Of a stretch of DNA of 64,000 bases, positions 34,135 to 41,232 are shown piece by piece. Source of the DNA: Candidatus Gastranaerophilales bacterium (GTDB taxonomy: Bacteria > Cyanobacteriota > Vampirovibrionia > Gastranaerophilales > Gastranaerophilaceae); contig CAJUKY010000005.1 in assembly GCA_910587055.1 (NCBI GenBank), positions 1 to 64,000 on the forward strand, given 5' to 3'. The stretch's first letter is position 1, and every line of letters starts with the position of its first letter. The notes under the pieces were generated by a model that did not search any database, was not told the origin of the DNA, and saw only the letters and a program-made list of their open reading frames with translations. The position numbers and the translations under genes were made by a program.

Positions 34135-35421
34135 TTATTTAACGTAATTTTTGATTTCTTTCTGGGGGCTTCTTGTCAAACCTAATGAATTTGCCCCTAC
34201 ATCTTTTGTAATAACGGAACCCGCCGCAATAAAGGCTTTTTCTCCCAATTCCACAGGCGCTACAAGCACCGTATTAGAACCGATTGAAGCCCCGTCATTT
34301 ATTATTGTTTGTTTTTTTTCTTTTGTAATTGAATTATAATTGGCCGTAATGGTTCCTGCACCTATATTTACGCCTGAACCCACTTTTGTATCGCCCACAT
34401 AGCTTAAATGTGAAATATTTGTGTGAGATTTAACGTAAGATTTTTTTAATTCCACAAAATTGCCGATTTTAACATAATCTTCAATTGTGCAATCCCCGCG
34501 CAGATGCGAAAAAGGCCCTATTTTGCAATTTTTCCCGATTTTATTTTTACCGTTTATAAAGGTATTGGGGAAAATAACGGTATCGGCGCCGATTTCAGTT
34601 TCAGGCGAAATTTGCGTATTTTCGGGAGATACAATTGTAACTCCTTCATCCATTAATTTATTTAAATGCCTGTCGTTCATAATTTTAAAAGCTTCAGCCA
34701 GCTGTATTCTTGAATTAATACCGAGCGTTTCATCGGAATTTTCCAAAATATACCCTGAAACTTTGAGCCCGTTTTCATTTCCCCATTTTATAATATCGGT
34801 CAAATAATATTCGTTTTGTGCATTATCATTTTTTAAATTATCAAAAAAGCCTTTTGCTTTTTGCCAGTCTATACAGTACATGCCGGCATTTATTTCATTT
34901 ATGGCTTTTTGAGTATCATTACAATCTTTTTCTTCCACAATTTCCGAAACATTGCCCGAAGCACTGCGCACAATTCTGCCATACCCTTTAGGATTGTTCA
35001 AAACAGATGTCATAACAGTAATTGCAGCATTATTTTCATTATGAAAATCAACAAATTTTTCAAGACTTTCCGATGTTATTAAAGGAGTATCTCCGCATAA
35101 AATAAGTACATTACCCTTAAAATCTTTAAGTTCATTTTTCGCCATGCTGACCGCATGACCTGTTCCCAGCTGTTCTCTTTGAAATACACAGGAAGATTCG
35201 GGGTGTTTTTTATTTACGAAATCCTGAACATCTTCACCCTTATGCCCAACAACCACAATATTTTCAAATGAACCTGCTTCTTCACAGGCAGATAAAACCC
35301 AGCTTACTAAAGGTTTATTAAAAATTTCATGCAAAACTTTAGGTTTATCGGATTTCATTCTTGTGCCTTTACCTGCAGCAAGAACAATTGATTTTACCTG
35401 AATTTTTGCACTTTCACTCAT
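34135..35421 (-). CDS. glmU: Bifunctional UDP-GlcNAc pyrophosphorylase / GlcN-1-P acetyltransferase
   Basis: An N-terminal uridylyltransferase domain (LAAGKGTRMKSDKPKVLHEI, LCGDTPLI, EINAGMYCIDW) is followed by a left-handed beta-helix acetyltransferase domain (ISHLSYVGDTKVGSGVNIGAGTITANYN, NTVLVAPVELGEKAFIAAGSVITKDV). It produces UDP-GlcNAc for peptidoglycan and lipid A. At 428 residues it is some 25 shorter than common GlmU, mostly at the C-terminal tail. First gene of the glmU-prs-udg operon; TTGACT upstream with a GATAAA-like -10 near 35460..35485 may be its promoter. Confidence 0.95.
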   Translation of the reverse strand: MSESAKIQVKSIVLAAGKGTRMKSDKPKVLHEIFNKPLVSWVLSACEEAGSFENIVVVGHKGEDVQDFVNKKHPESSCVFQREQLGTGHAVSMAKNELKDFKGNVLILCGDTPLITSESLEKFVDFHNENNAAITVMTSVLNNPKGYGRIVRSASGNVSEIVEEKDCNDTQKAINEINAGMYCIDWQKAKGFFDNLKNDNAQNEYYLTDIIKWGNENGLKVSGYILENSDETLGINSRIQLAEAFKIMNDRHLNKLMDEGVTIVSPENTQISPETEIGADTVIFPNTFINGKNKIGKNCKIGPFSHLRGDCTIEDYVKIGNFVELKKSYVKSHTNISHLSYVGDTKVGSGVNIGAGTITANYNSITKEKKQTIINDGASIGSNTVLVAPVELGEKAFIAAGSVITKDVGANSLGLTRSPQKEIKNYVK

Positions 35422-35545
35422 AAAAAATCCTGAATTACAGATTTACAATCGGGCTTAACTTTTTTTATCTGCATTCTCTCATGAAAGTCAAGCAAATAAA
35501 AGGGATAATAAAGCTTTTATGAACATTTTTTTACAAAAGGGGGAA

Positions 35546-35737
35546 TTAATCCGTATCATCAATATCGTATATTATATTTTCAAGTTCTGTTAAGCTTTTC
35601 TGCACATTTTTTAACATAAGTTTAATTTCGCATGATTTTTCTTCATGGGTATTCTATGTTTCAACTAAATTTATCTGTGCTTTTAAATTTAAAAATATTT
35701 TTTCTAAATCGTAAATATTAATCTTAACATCTTTCAT
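35546..35737 (-). pseudogene. Small helical-protein gene interrupted by an in-frame TAG
   Basis: ATG at 35737 with GAGGA six bases upstream opens a 63-codon frame (MKDVKINIYDLEKIFLNLKA...) that meets TAG at codon 28 (35654..35656) and then continues coherently (NTHEEKSCEIKLMLKNVQKS ... DIDDTD) to TAA. One base change restores a full helical protein like those next to the other regulator genes. It is 122 bases from the divergent AbrB/MazE-like gene. A sequencing or assembly error, a recent null mutation, or readthrough are all possible; I see no recoding signal. Confidence 0.6.
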
Positions 35738-35859
35738 AATTTTCCTCAAAACAAAATATGGTACGAAATTATTATATCATATTTTAAAAAAAACTATAGA
35801 TAAATCTATAATTTATTTACAATTTATCTAAAGTCCAATAATTCTATAAAATTAAATTT

Positions 35860-36048
35860 ATGAGGAAAAAACTTATAAACTTTAAAGGCGGCAAGGGAAG
35901 TGTTTCATACGGCGTAATACTGCCAAAATCTTTACTTGAATCAATCGGATGCGATTTAGATAATATGAAAAATATCACCGTCGATATAAAATTGGATTCT
36001 AAAACAGGAAAAATAACAATTTGCGACCCTAAAACCTTAGAAAGCTAA
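35860..36048 (+). CDS. AbrB/MazE-like small DNA-binding protein, 62 aa
   Basis: The sequence GKGSVSYGVILPKSLLESIGCDLDNMKNITVDIKLDSKTGKITI follows the swapped-hairpin AbrB/MazE pattern (beta strand, I-L-P-K, short helix ending in G-C-D, then paired strands). It is a single domain, expected to bind DNA as a dimer. It is divergent from an interrupted small gene and lies 50 bases ahead of the toxin-like element, the same position the XRE pair occupies at the first element. It could be a regulator of the element or an antitoxin-like protein without an adjacent type II toxin. Fold assignment is by eye. Confidence 0.65.
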   Translation: MRKKLINFKGGKGSVSYGVILPKSLLESIGCDLDNMKNITVDIKLDSKTGKITICDPKTLES

Positions 36049-36174
36049 ATTGTTATATAATAAATTAACCGCACAATTAAAATTTAATACTACGGGCAAG
36101 CCCTAAACCTTGCTTTTCCTTCGCAAAACAACATCTTTTTAAGGTGAACTGATTGCAGAAAGGAGGTGAGAACA

Positions 36175-36252
36175 GTGAATATTAGAATAACTGAAAAAGC
36201 GCTAATAATCATTTTACTGATAATACTAGCGCTTAAACATCTAATTTCATAG
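36175..36252 (+). CDS. 25-aa hydrophobic peptide, putative type I toxin (copy 2)
   Basis: Start GTG at 36175, stop TAG at 36250..36252, with AAGGAGGTGA eight bases upstream. The core KALIIILLIILALK (residues 8-21) is flanked by a polar N-terminus (MNIRITE) and a short tail. It aligns without gaps with the peptide at 8964..9041. Because ilvD follows and the peptide is Ile/Leu-rich, an ilv-type attenuator leader was considered; copy 1 has no such gene downstream and no sense-strand terminator is present, so the toxin reading is preferred. Confidence 0.68.
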   Translation: MNIRITEKALIIILLIILALKHLIS

Positions 36253-36290
36253 GGCTTTTAATGTGCAGGGACTCAACCTGCACGCCCGAT
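36193..36290 (-). ncRNA. Antisense RNA (putative antitoxin), copy 2
   Basis: About 97 nt from a predicted start near 36290 to a terminator: complementary arms AAGCGCTA / TAGCGCTT (36198..36235 region) followed by a run of five U residues (complement of 36194..36198). The U-run is only on this strand. The size equals that of copy 1. Confidence 0.62.
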
Positions 36291-36296
36291 ATCTAT

Positions 36297-36324
36297 ATTA
36301 TAAACCGTTTTTAATAATTTTCAA
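36297..36324 (-). promoter_or_regulatory. Antisense promoter TTGAAA-N16-TATAAT, copy 2
   Basis: Minus-strand TTGAAA (36319..36324) and TATAAT (36297..36302) with 16-base spacing. The -35 box lies next to the ilvD ribosome-binding site (AAGGAG at 36323..36328), so polymerase here could interfere with ilvD expression. Confidence 0.7.
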
Positions 36325-36334
36325 GGAGAATAAA

Positions 36335-37993
36335 ATGAAAAGCGATGCAATTAAAGAAGGTATAGCAAAAGCTCCCCACAGAGCCCTTTTATATGCAGGG
36401 GGCTTATCCGATAAAAACATTAAACGCCCGTTTATTGGAATAGCAAGTTCTTTTTCAGATCTGGTTCCCGGGCATATGGGAATGAGAGATTTAGAAAGAC
36501 AAATTGAAAAAGGAATTCATTCAAACGGCGGCCAGGCATTTATTTTTGGCACCCCTGCCGTTTGCGACGGTATAGCCATGGGGCATTCAGGCATGAGCTA
36601 TTCTCTGCCGAGCCGTGATTTAATCGCTGATTGCGTTGAAACAGTAGCAGGCGCACACCAGCTTGACGGGCTTGTATTGCTTACAAATTGCGATAAAATC
36701 ACCCCCGGTATGCTTATTGCCGCACTAAGATTAAATATCCCGACAGTTGTTGTAACGGCGGGCCCTTCTCTTGAAGGACACTGCAAAGGCGAAACCTTGA
36801 CATTTATCAGGGGTTCAAGCGAAGCTGTAGGCAGATACAGAGCAGGAGAAATCACCGAAGAAAAACTCCATGAAATGGAACATTACGCATGTCCTACCGC
36901 AGGCGCATGTCAGGGGCTTTATACCGCAAATACCCTTGCATGTTTAACCGAAGTTATGGGCATGAGCATTACAGGCTGCGCTTCAGCTGCTGCCGTATCA
37001 TCCAAAAAAAGAAGAATAGCTTTTGATTCAGGCTTCCTTGCCGTAGATCTGGTTCGAAACAATATTAAACCTAAAGATATTGTGACAAAAGATTCTATGA
37101 GAAATGCCATTGTGGTTGATTTAGCACTGGGCGGCAGCACAAATTCAATTCTGCACCTTCTTGCAATAGCAAATACTGCAGGAATTGATTTAACTCTTGA
37201 TGATTTTGAAGAATTGAGCTTCAAAATACCGCAGATAATAAAACTTGACCCGTCTGCACTCCCGACGATGACAGATTTTGATAACGCAGGCGGAATCCCC
37301 GGTACATTAAAAACATTGTGGGGTAAAACTCCCGAACTTAAAAATACGATAAATATTGAAGGAAAAACCGTGGAACAAAAAGCAAATGAAGCATGGGTGG
37401 ATAATAACGTTATAAAACCCTTTGATAACCCGATTACAAGCAACCCCGGACTTGCAATTTTACACGGAAACCTTGCACTTGACGGCGCTGTTGTAAAAAT
37501 TTCAGGCGTGGCTCCGGAATGTTTTGAATTTGAAGGTGTTGCAAAATGTTACGACAGAGAAGAAGATGCCATGAAAGGCATTGAAACCGATGAAGTAAAA
37601 GCGGGAGATGTTGTTGTAATAAGATATGAAGGCCCGAAAGGCGGTCCCGGCATGAGAGAAATGCTCGCTCCTACATCGCTTCTTGTGGGAAAAGGACTCG
37701 GCAAAAGCTGCGCGCTTATAACAGACGGCAGATTTTCAGGCGGTACACGCGGCCTGTGCATCGGGCATATCTGCCCTGAAGCGCTTGACGGCGGCATTAT
37801 AGGAATTATAAAAGACGGTGATAAGATAAAAATTGATATTAATAAAAGAACAATTGACCTTCTTGTGGATGAAAAAGAACTTGAAGAAAGAAGAAAAAAT
37901 TTCACACCTAAAACAAAACAAATCCCGAGAGGTTTTCTTTCAAAATACGCAAAAACCGTATCAGGAGCAAATCTTGGTGCAATTTGCGAATAA
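36335..37993 (+). CDS. ilvD: Dihydroxy-acid dehydratase
   Basis: Branched-chain amino acid synthesis: dehydrates dihydroxy acids to the 2-keto acids of Val and Ile. The 552-residue protein carries the cluster cysteines in LLTNCDKITPGM and CPTAGACQGLYTANTL, the FGTPAVCDGIAMGHSGM segment and the C-terminal ITDGRFSGGTRGLCIGHICPEA block. The start at 36335 has AAGGAG at proper spacing; a frame-open extension to 36263 runs through the toxin-like element. No other ilv or leu gene is in the window. Confidence 0.95.
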   Translation: MKSDAIKEGIAKAPHRALLYAGGLSDKNIKRPFIGIASSFSDLVPGHMGMRDLERQIEKGIHSNGGQAFIFGTPAVCDGIAMGHSGMSYSLPSRDLIADCVETVAGAHQLDGLVLLTNCDKITPGMLIAALRLNIPTVVVTAGPSLEGHCKGETLTFIRGSSEAVGRYRAGEITEEKLHEMEHYACPTAGACQGLYTANTLACLTEVMGMSITGCASAAAVSSKKRRIAFDSGFLAVDLVRNNIKPKDIVTKDSMRNAIVVDLALGGSTNSILHLLAIANTAGIDLTLDDFEELSFKIPQIIKLDPSALPTMTDFDNAGGIPGTLKTLWGKTPELKNTINIEGKTVEQKANEAWVDNNVIKPFDNPITSNPGLAILHGNLALDGAVVKISGVAPECFEFEGVAKCYDREEDAMKGIETDEVKAGDVVVIRYEGPKGGPGMREMLAPTSLLVGKGLGKSCALITDGRFSGGTRGLCIGHICPEALDGGIIGIIKDGDKIKIDINKRTIDLLVDEKELEERRKNFTPKTKQIPRGFLSKYAKTVSGANLGAICE

Positions 37994-38109
37994 TATTAAG
38001 TAACATTTCTTAACATTATTAAAGCAAAGGGGTAAAAAAATTTTTTCTCATGTTTTATATGAACACCCGAAAAAATAAGATGAGGATTTTAAAAAATATA
38101 AAATATAGA

Positions 38110-38127
38110 TATACCGCATGCGGTATA
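38110..38127. promoter_or_regulatory. 18-bp perfect palindrome between ilvD and fabI
   Basis: TATACCGCA / TGCGGTATA, a perfect dyad in AT-rich DNA between convergent genes. Operator-like, but no promoter or gene that it would control is apparent; the G+C core is unusual for the surroundings. Confidence 0.4.
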
Positions 38128-38185
38128 AATTGTCACCCCGATAAAAAAGTTCATCAAGGACAAATATAAGAGAGAAGAGAGAAAA

Positions 38186-38217
38186 AAACCCGGAAAATAA
38201 ACTTTCCCGGGTTTTTT
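38186..38217. terminator. Bidirectional terminator between ilvD and fabI
   Basis: Stem AACCCGG / CCGGGTT with an A-run on its left and a T-run on its right serves both converging genes. It is preceded by a purine-only stretch (AGAGAGAAGAGAGAAAAAAA). Confidence 0.8.
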
Positions 38218-38265
38218 AAATATTTAAATTTATTTGAAAATCCGGCTTCAAATACCAGTTAAAAA

Positions 38266-39069
38266 TTAAAATTGAATTTGAGCCATCTCGTCAATTGATG
38301 CAAATACACTGCTTGCACCGCAGTCTACAAACTGCACCTGTCCCGTTACACCGCTTGAAAGATCAGAAGCCAGATATAAACCTGCTTTACCCACATCTTC
38401 AAGAGAAGGTGTTCTTTTTAAAGGCGCTTTTAAAATATTTGCTTTAAGCATTCTGTCAAAACCTGAAATACCTTTAGCGGCAAGAGTTTTAACAGGTCCT
38501 GCAGAAAGACAGTTGCATCTGATATTGTATTTTCCAAGGTCATAAGAAATAAATCTCATGGAAGATTCAAGCGCAGCTTTTGCAACACCCATAATATTAT
38601 AATTTGCAACCACTTTTGTAGCGCCGAGGTATGTTAAGGCTAAAATTGAACCGCCGCCTGATGTTTCCATCTGGGGTTTAGCGTATTTTGAAATTGTAAG
38701 CAAAGAATAAGCGCTTACATGCATTGCAAGGTCCCAGCCTTCTTTAGATGTTGTATAAAATTCACCCATTAAATCATCTTTATTTGCAAAAGCAACCGCA
38801 TGCACTACAAAATCAAGAGAATCATATGTTTTTGCATACTGTTCAAAAACTTTTTTAACATCTTCATCTTTTGTAACATCGCATTCTACGCACATTTTAG
38901 CGTTCATTTCTTCTGCGATTGGTTTTACCCTTTTTTCCATTGCTTCATTTGCATAGGTAAAAGCGATTTCACCGCCTTCTTTATGAATTTGCTCCGCTAT
39001 GGCATTAGCTATCCCGAATTTATTCGAAACACCGAATATAATGCCTTTTTTGCCTTCCATAATACCCAT
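38266..39069 (-). CDS. fabI: Enoyl-ACP reductase
   Basis: Last reduction of fatty-acid elongation. A 267-residue short-chain dehydrogenase with the FabI-specific features: IIFGVSNKFGIANAIAEQI (cofactor loop), CDVTKDEDV, VVHAVAFANKDDL, and the Y-x6-K catalytic pair in NYNIMGVAKAALE, followed by RCNCLSAGPVKTLAAKGI. The usual VAxxSIAW/GI-N start is modified to GVSNKFGIA. Single gene, ending at a shared terminator. Confidence 0.94.
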   Translation of the reverse strand: MGIMEGKKGIIFGVSNKFGIANAIAEQIHKEGGEIAFTYANEAMEKRVKPIAEEMNAKMCVECDVTKDEDVKKVFEQYAKTYDSLDFVVHAVAFANKDDLMGEFYTTSKEGWDLAMHVSAYSLLTISKYAKPQMETSGGGSILALTYLGATKVVANYNIMGVAKAALESSMRFISYDLGKYNIRCNCLSAGPVKTLAAKGISGFDRMLKANILKAPLKRTPSLEDVGKAGLYLASDLSSGVTGQVQFVDCGASSVFASIDEMAQIQF

Positions 39070-39173
39070 AATTTATTTGCTCCTTTTAATTAGATTTTTA
39101 ATCATATTACAATAAACACAATCAAAATACAAAAGCTCTGTAATATTGATATTATGCATCAATAATATTAATA

Positions 39174-39274
39174 TTTGTCATTGCGAGGGAGTATTAACGA
39201 CCGCGGCAATCTAAAAAAGAAATCAGAATTCTCTTAGATTACTGCGCTTCCGCCTGCTGTTTACAATGGCAGAG
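39174..39274. repeat. Degenerate palindromic repeat (TCATTGCGA class)
   Basis: The left part TTTGTCATTGCGAGGGAGT matches the repeats at 31553 and 49964; the right part is diverged (GATTACTGCGCTTCC then TTTACAATGGCAGAG) but still roughly inverted to it. Confidence 0.65.
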
Positions 39275-39308
39275 ATTAATTTTTCATATTCAAACATATA
39301 AAATAAAA

Positions 39309-40778
39309 CTATATGCTTCCCAGTATCTTCAATTCAAATTCGGGAGTAACCTCTTCAAGACAAATCACGGGAATATCCGTATATAATTCGGATACAAGCA
39401 CAAAGAGCATATGCCTTAAATGTTGCGGTGCAACAAGCACAATGTCTTTATCCCCTTCTTTTTTAGCGGATATTTTTTCAATGGTTTTTGTGAATTGTTC
39501 AAATTTTACTCCGTCAATTTTTACAATTCCCGTTTCGCCGTCTGCCGAATCAGACTGTGCTTCAAGCATTTCTATAACTTTATCATTTACTTCATACCCT
39601 GATATTTCTTTATCATCATTGCTTAAAGACCAGCAAATCTGGCGGGATAGAGAAACCCTTAATTTATCAAGTAAATTTGCTTTTGAAGCGTCATCTGCAA
39701 AATCATTAATTTTTTCAAAAATATAAATTAAATCTTTAACGCTCACTCTTTCTCTTATTAAAGAACAGAAAAGGTATTTTAATTCCGATAATGAAATAAA
39801 TTCGCCCAAAATATTATCAATTAAAAGCGCGTTATTCTCGCTTACAATTTCAATATAACGGTTCAGGTCATTATAGTTGAATATTTCATTTACACACTTA
39901 ATTGCAAAATATTTTAAATACTGTGCAATGTATTCGCAAGGGTTTAACCCTTTTGCCCAGAAATCTTTCGCTTCGTTTTCTTCTATCCAGACAATTTTTC
40001 TTCCCGTGATAAAATCTACCGTTTTAATTGAATTTTTCGGATATTTTTTTAAGTTTAATTCATCACAAAAATACATAATATGATCAGGATATGCCTGTGC
40101 CTGTGCAACAGGAATAGAATGGATATTGATGGTAAATGTGTATTCGTTTAATTCGGGGTTTTCCAAAAATAACACTTTAGGAATAATATATCCTACTTCA
40201 TTTGTTAATTCCTGCCTTACTTTTACGGTTTCAGCAAGAATATTTGTACCGTTTTTAGACGGATTATTTAATGAATAAATTTCTTCGGATAAATGTATAG
40301 AAAGTCTTTCTTCGCCTAGAGAATTTGCCATTTTTGAAGGGGCAAGAAGGCTTTTTAACTGTTTTTTTAAATTATTAAGGTCGTTTACTTCTTTTGCAAT
40401 TTCTTCGTTTAAAACTTCTCTTTCATCCGGTTTTGCAGATTCTAAAAAATGTTTTAAATCTTCAATCCGCTCCCTTTTTTCTCTGATTTTTCTTTGAAAA
40501 TTTAAACACAATTCATAGGGTTCTTCTTTTGAATAGAGCATACGCTCCATTTTGGTTTTATACCCCTGAATATCTTCAAATTCACTTTCATCTTTTGAAA
40601 ATTCAACTTCCTTCATAAAGATAATATTGTAAACAACCTTGTTGTCCGTTTCGCCTTCATGAAGAGAGTATAAATCCCACCCCTGTTTTGACATAGAATT
40701 TAAAGTGTTTTCTAAACCCGCAATATCTTCAACGGGACAGGTTTTTATGCAAAATTCCTGACGTGTGCTTTTAAACAT
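39309..40778 (-). CDS. Soluble protein with FlhA/SctV-type C-terminal domain
   Basis: A 489-residue protein without membrane segments. Residues 1-60 (KTCPVEDIAGLENTLNSMSKQGWDLYSLHEGETD) resemble a small DUF4177-like fold. Residues 70-150 are coiled coil. From about 155 to the end it follows the cytoplasmic domain of the flagellar/type III export gate FlhA: VRQELTNEVGYIIPKVLF, LNEYTFTINIHSIPVAQA, EYIAQYLKYFAIKCVNEIF, LSELKYLFCSLIRERVSVKDL, LRVSLSRQICWSL, and a closing DIVLVAPQHLRHMLFVLVSELYTDIPVI. The FlhA membrane export domain is absent. No flagellar or T3SS gene is nearby. I infer a repurposed export-gate ring domain. Confidence 0.72.
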   Translation of the reverse strand: MFKSTRQEFCIKTCPVEDIAGLENTLNSMSKQGWDLYSLHEGETDNKVVYNIIFMKEVEFSKDESEFEDIQGYKTKMERMLYSKEEPYELCLNFQRKIREKRERIEDLKHFLESAKPDEREVLNEEIAKEVNDLNNLKKQLKSLLAPSKMANSLGEERLSIHLSEEIYSLNNPSKNGTNILAETVKVRQELTNEVGYIIPKVLFLENPELNEYTFTINIHSIPVAQAQAYPDHIMYFCDELNLKKYPKNSIKTVDFITGRKIVWIEENEAKDFWAKGLNPCEYIAQYLKYFAIKCVNEIFNYNDLNRYIEIVSENNALLIDNILGEFISLSELKYLFCSLIRERVSVKDLIYIFEKINDFADDASKANLLDKLRVSLSRQICWSLSNDDKEISGYEVNDKVIEMLEAQSDSADGETGIVKIDGVKFEQFTKTIEKISAKKEGDKDIVLVAPQHLRHMLFVLVSELYTDIPVICLEEVTPEFELKILGSI

Positions 40779-40925
40779 ATTTTTATTTTAACATAAAAAA
40801 TCGGTTTAAACTAAAAATACAATCGGAATTGGTATAACAAATTGCACCTTAAATATAACTGCAGTTACCATAAAATCTATAACAATGTATTGTTTTGCAA
40901 AATGATAATATTCTAATCTTATTTA

Positions 40926-40934
40926 TGTTACAAT
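40926..40934 (+). promoter_or_regulatory. Extended -10 promoter of the SRP RNA
   Basis: TG-T-TACAAT (hexamer 40929..40934). Initiation at the usual distance falls at 40941, exactly the first base of the terminal RNA stem. Confidence 0.6.
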
Positions 40935-40940
40935 ATTTGT

Positions 40941-41199
40941 AACCACGCTCCACGGGGTGTTGCAAACTCTTGACCGGAAGCATATGCCGGGTGCAGAGCC
41001 TACCGTGAGGGCATAAAAAATAAAATTGAATATTAAAATATTGTTGATGCCGTTTTTTAAGATGGCGAATGTACTGCCCCACCGTGTCAGGATGGAAACA
41101 TAGCAGCACAGGGCAGATGCAGGCGGGTATTTTAAAATTCGGAGGAGATATTTTAATTGCAGGTTTTGTTTTTTATTTTCGATAGGTAGTGGCGTGGTT
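40941..41199 (+). ncRNA. ffs: Signal recognition particle RNA, large form
   Basis: The SRP54-binding hairpin is unmistakable: GTGTCAGG (41084..41091), a GGAA loop and AGCAGCAC (41102..41109), closed by CTGCCC / GGGCAG (41074..41079 with 41111..41116). The outer ends AACCACGC (40941..40948) and GCGTGGTT (41192..41199) form an 8-bp terminal stem, giving about 259 nt, the size of large bacterial SRP RNAs with an Alu-like domain, not the 100-nt E. coli form. An apparent minus-strand frame over it is a shadow. Confidence 0.85.
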
Positions 41200-41232
41200 T
41201 ATATCAAATTTTAAATATATGGGGAATTTCGG

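Larger units (their letters stand above)
36094..36290 (+). ncRNA. Structured toxin mRNA of type I toxin-antitoxin-like element, copy 2
   Basis: AAGCCCTA (36098..36105) pairs with TAGGGCTT (36250..36257), closing the RNA ends. 36115..36126 pairs with 36153..36166 and buries AAGGAGG. GGGC at 36252..36255 can alternatively pair with GCCC at 36284..36287 around a 7-bp hairpin (36263..36283). Compared with copy 1 the SD-masking stem holds a G-C for C-G swap (GCAA/TTGC versus CCAA/TTGG) and the 3' hairpin has a wholly different but equally long stem. The loop motif AACAACAT is kept in both. Confidence 0.65.

Noticed and set aside
35546..35737. Programmed stop-codon readthrough at the TAG
   Set aside because: No recoding structure or repeated pattern is visible; a simple mutation or error explains it.
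36175..36334. Ile/Leu-rich leader peptide of an ilvD attenuator
   Set aside because: Attractive because ilvD follows, but the homologous element at 8885..9114 has only minus-strand genes downstream, there is no U-tract terminator in the sense direction, and a conserved antisense promoter is unexplained by attenuation. Kept as the main alternative for copy 2.
40849..41109. 86-codon minus-strand open frame
   Set aside because: Lies across the SRP RNA on the opposite strand; its composition is that of a shadow frame.
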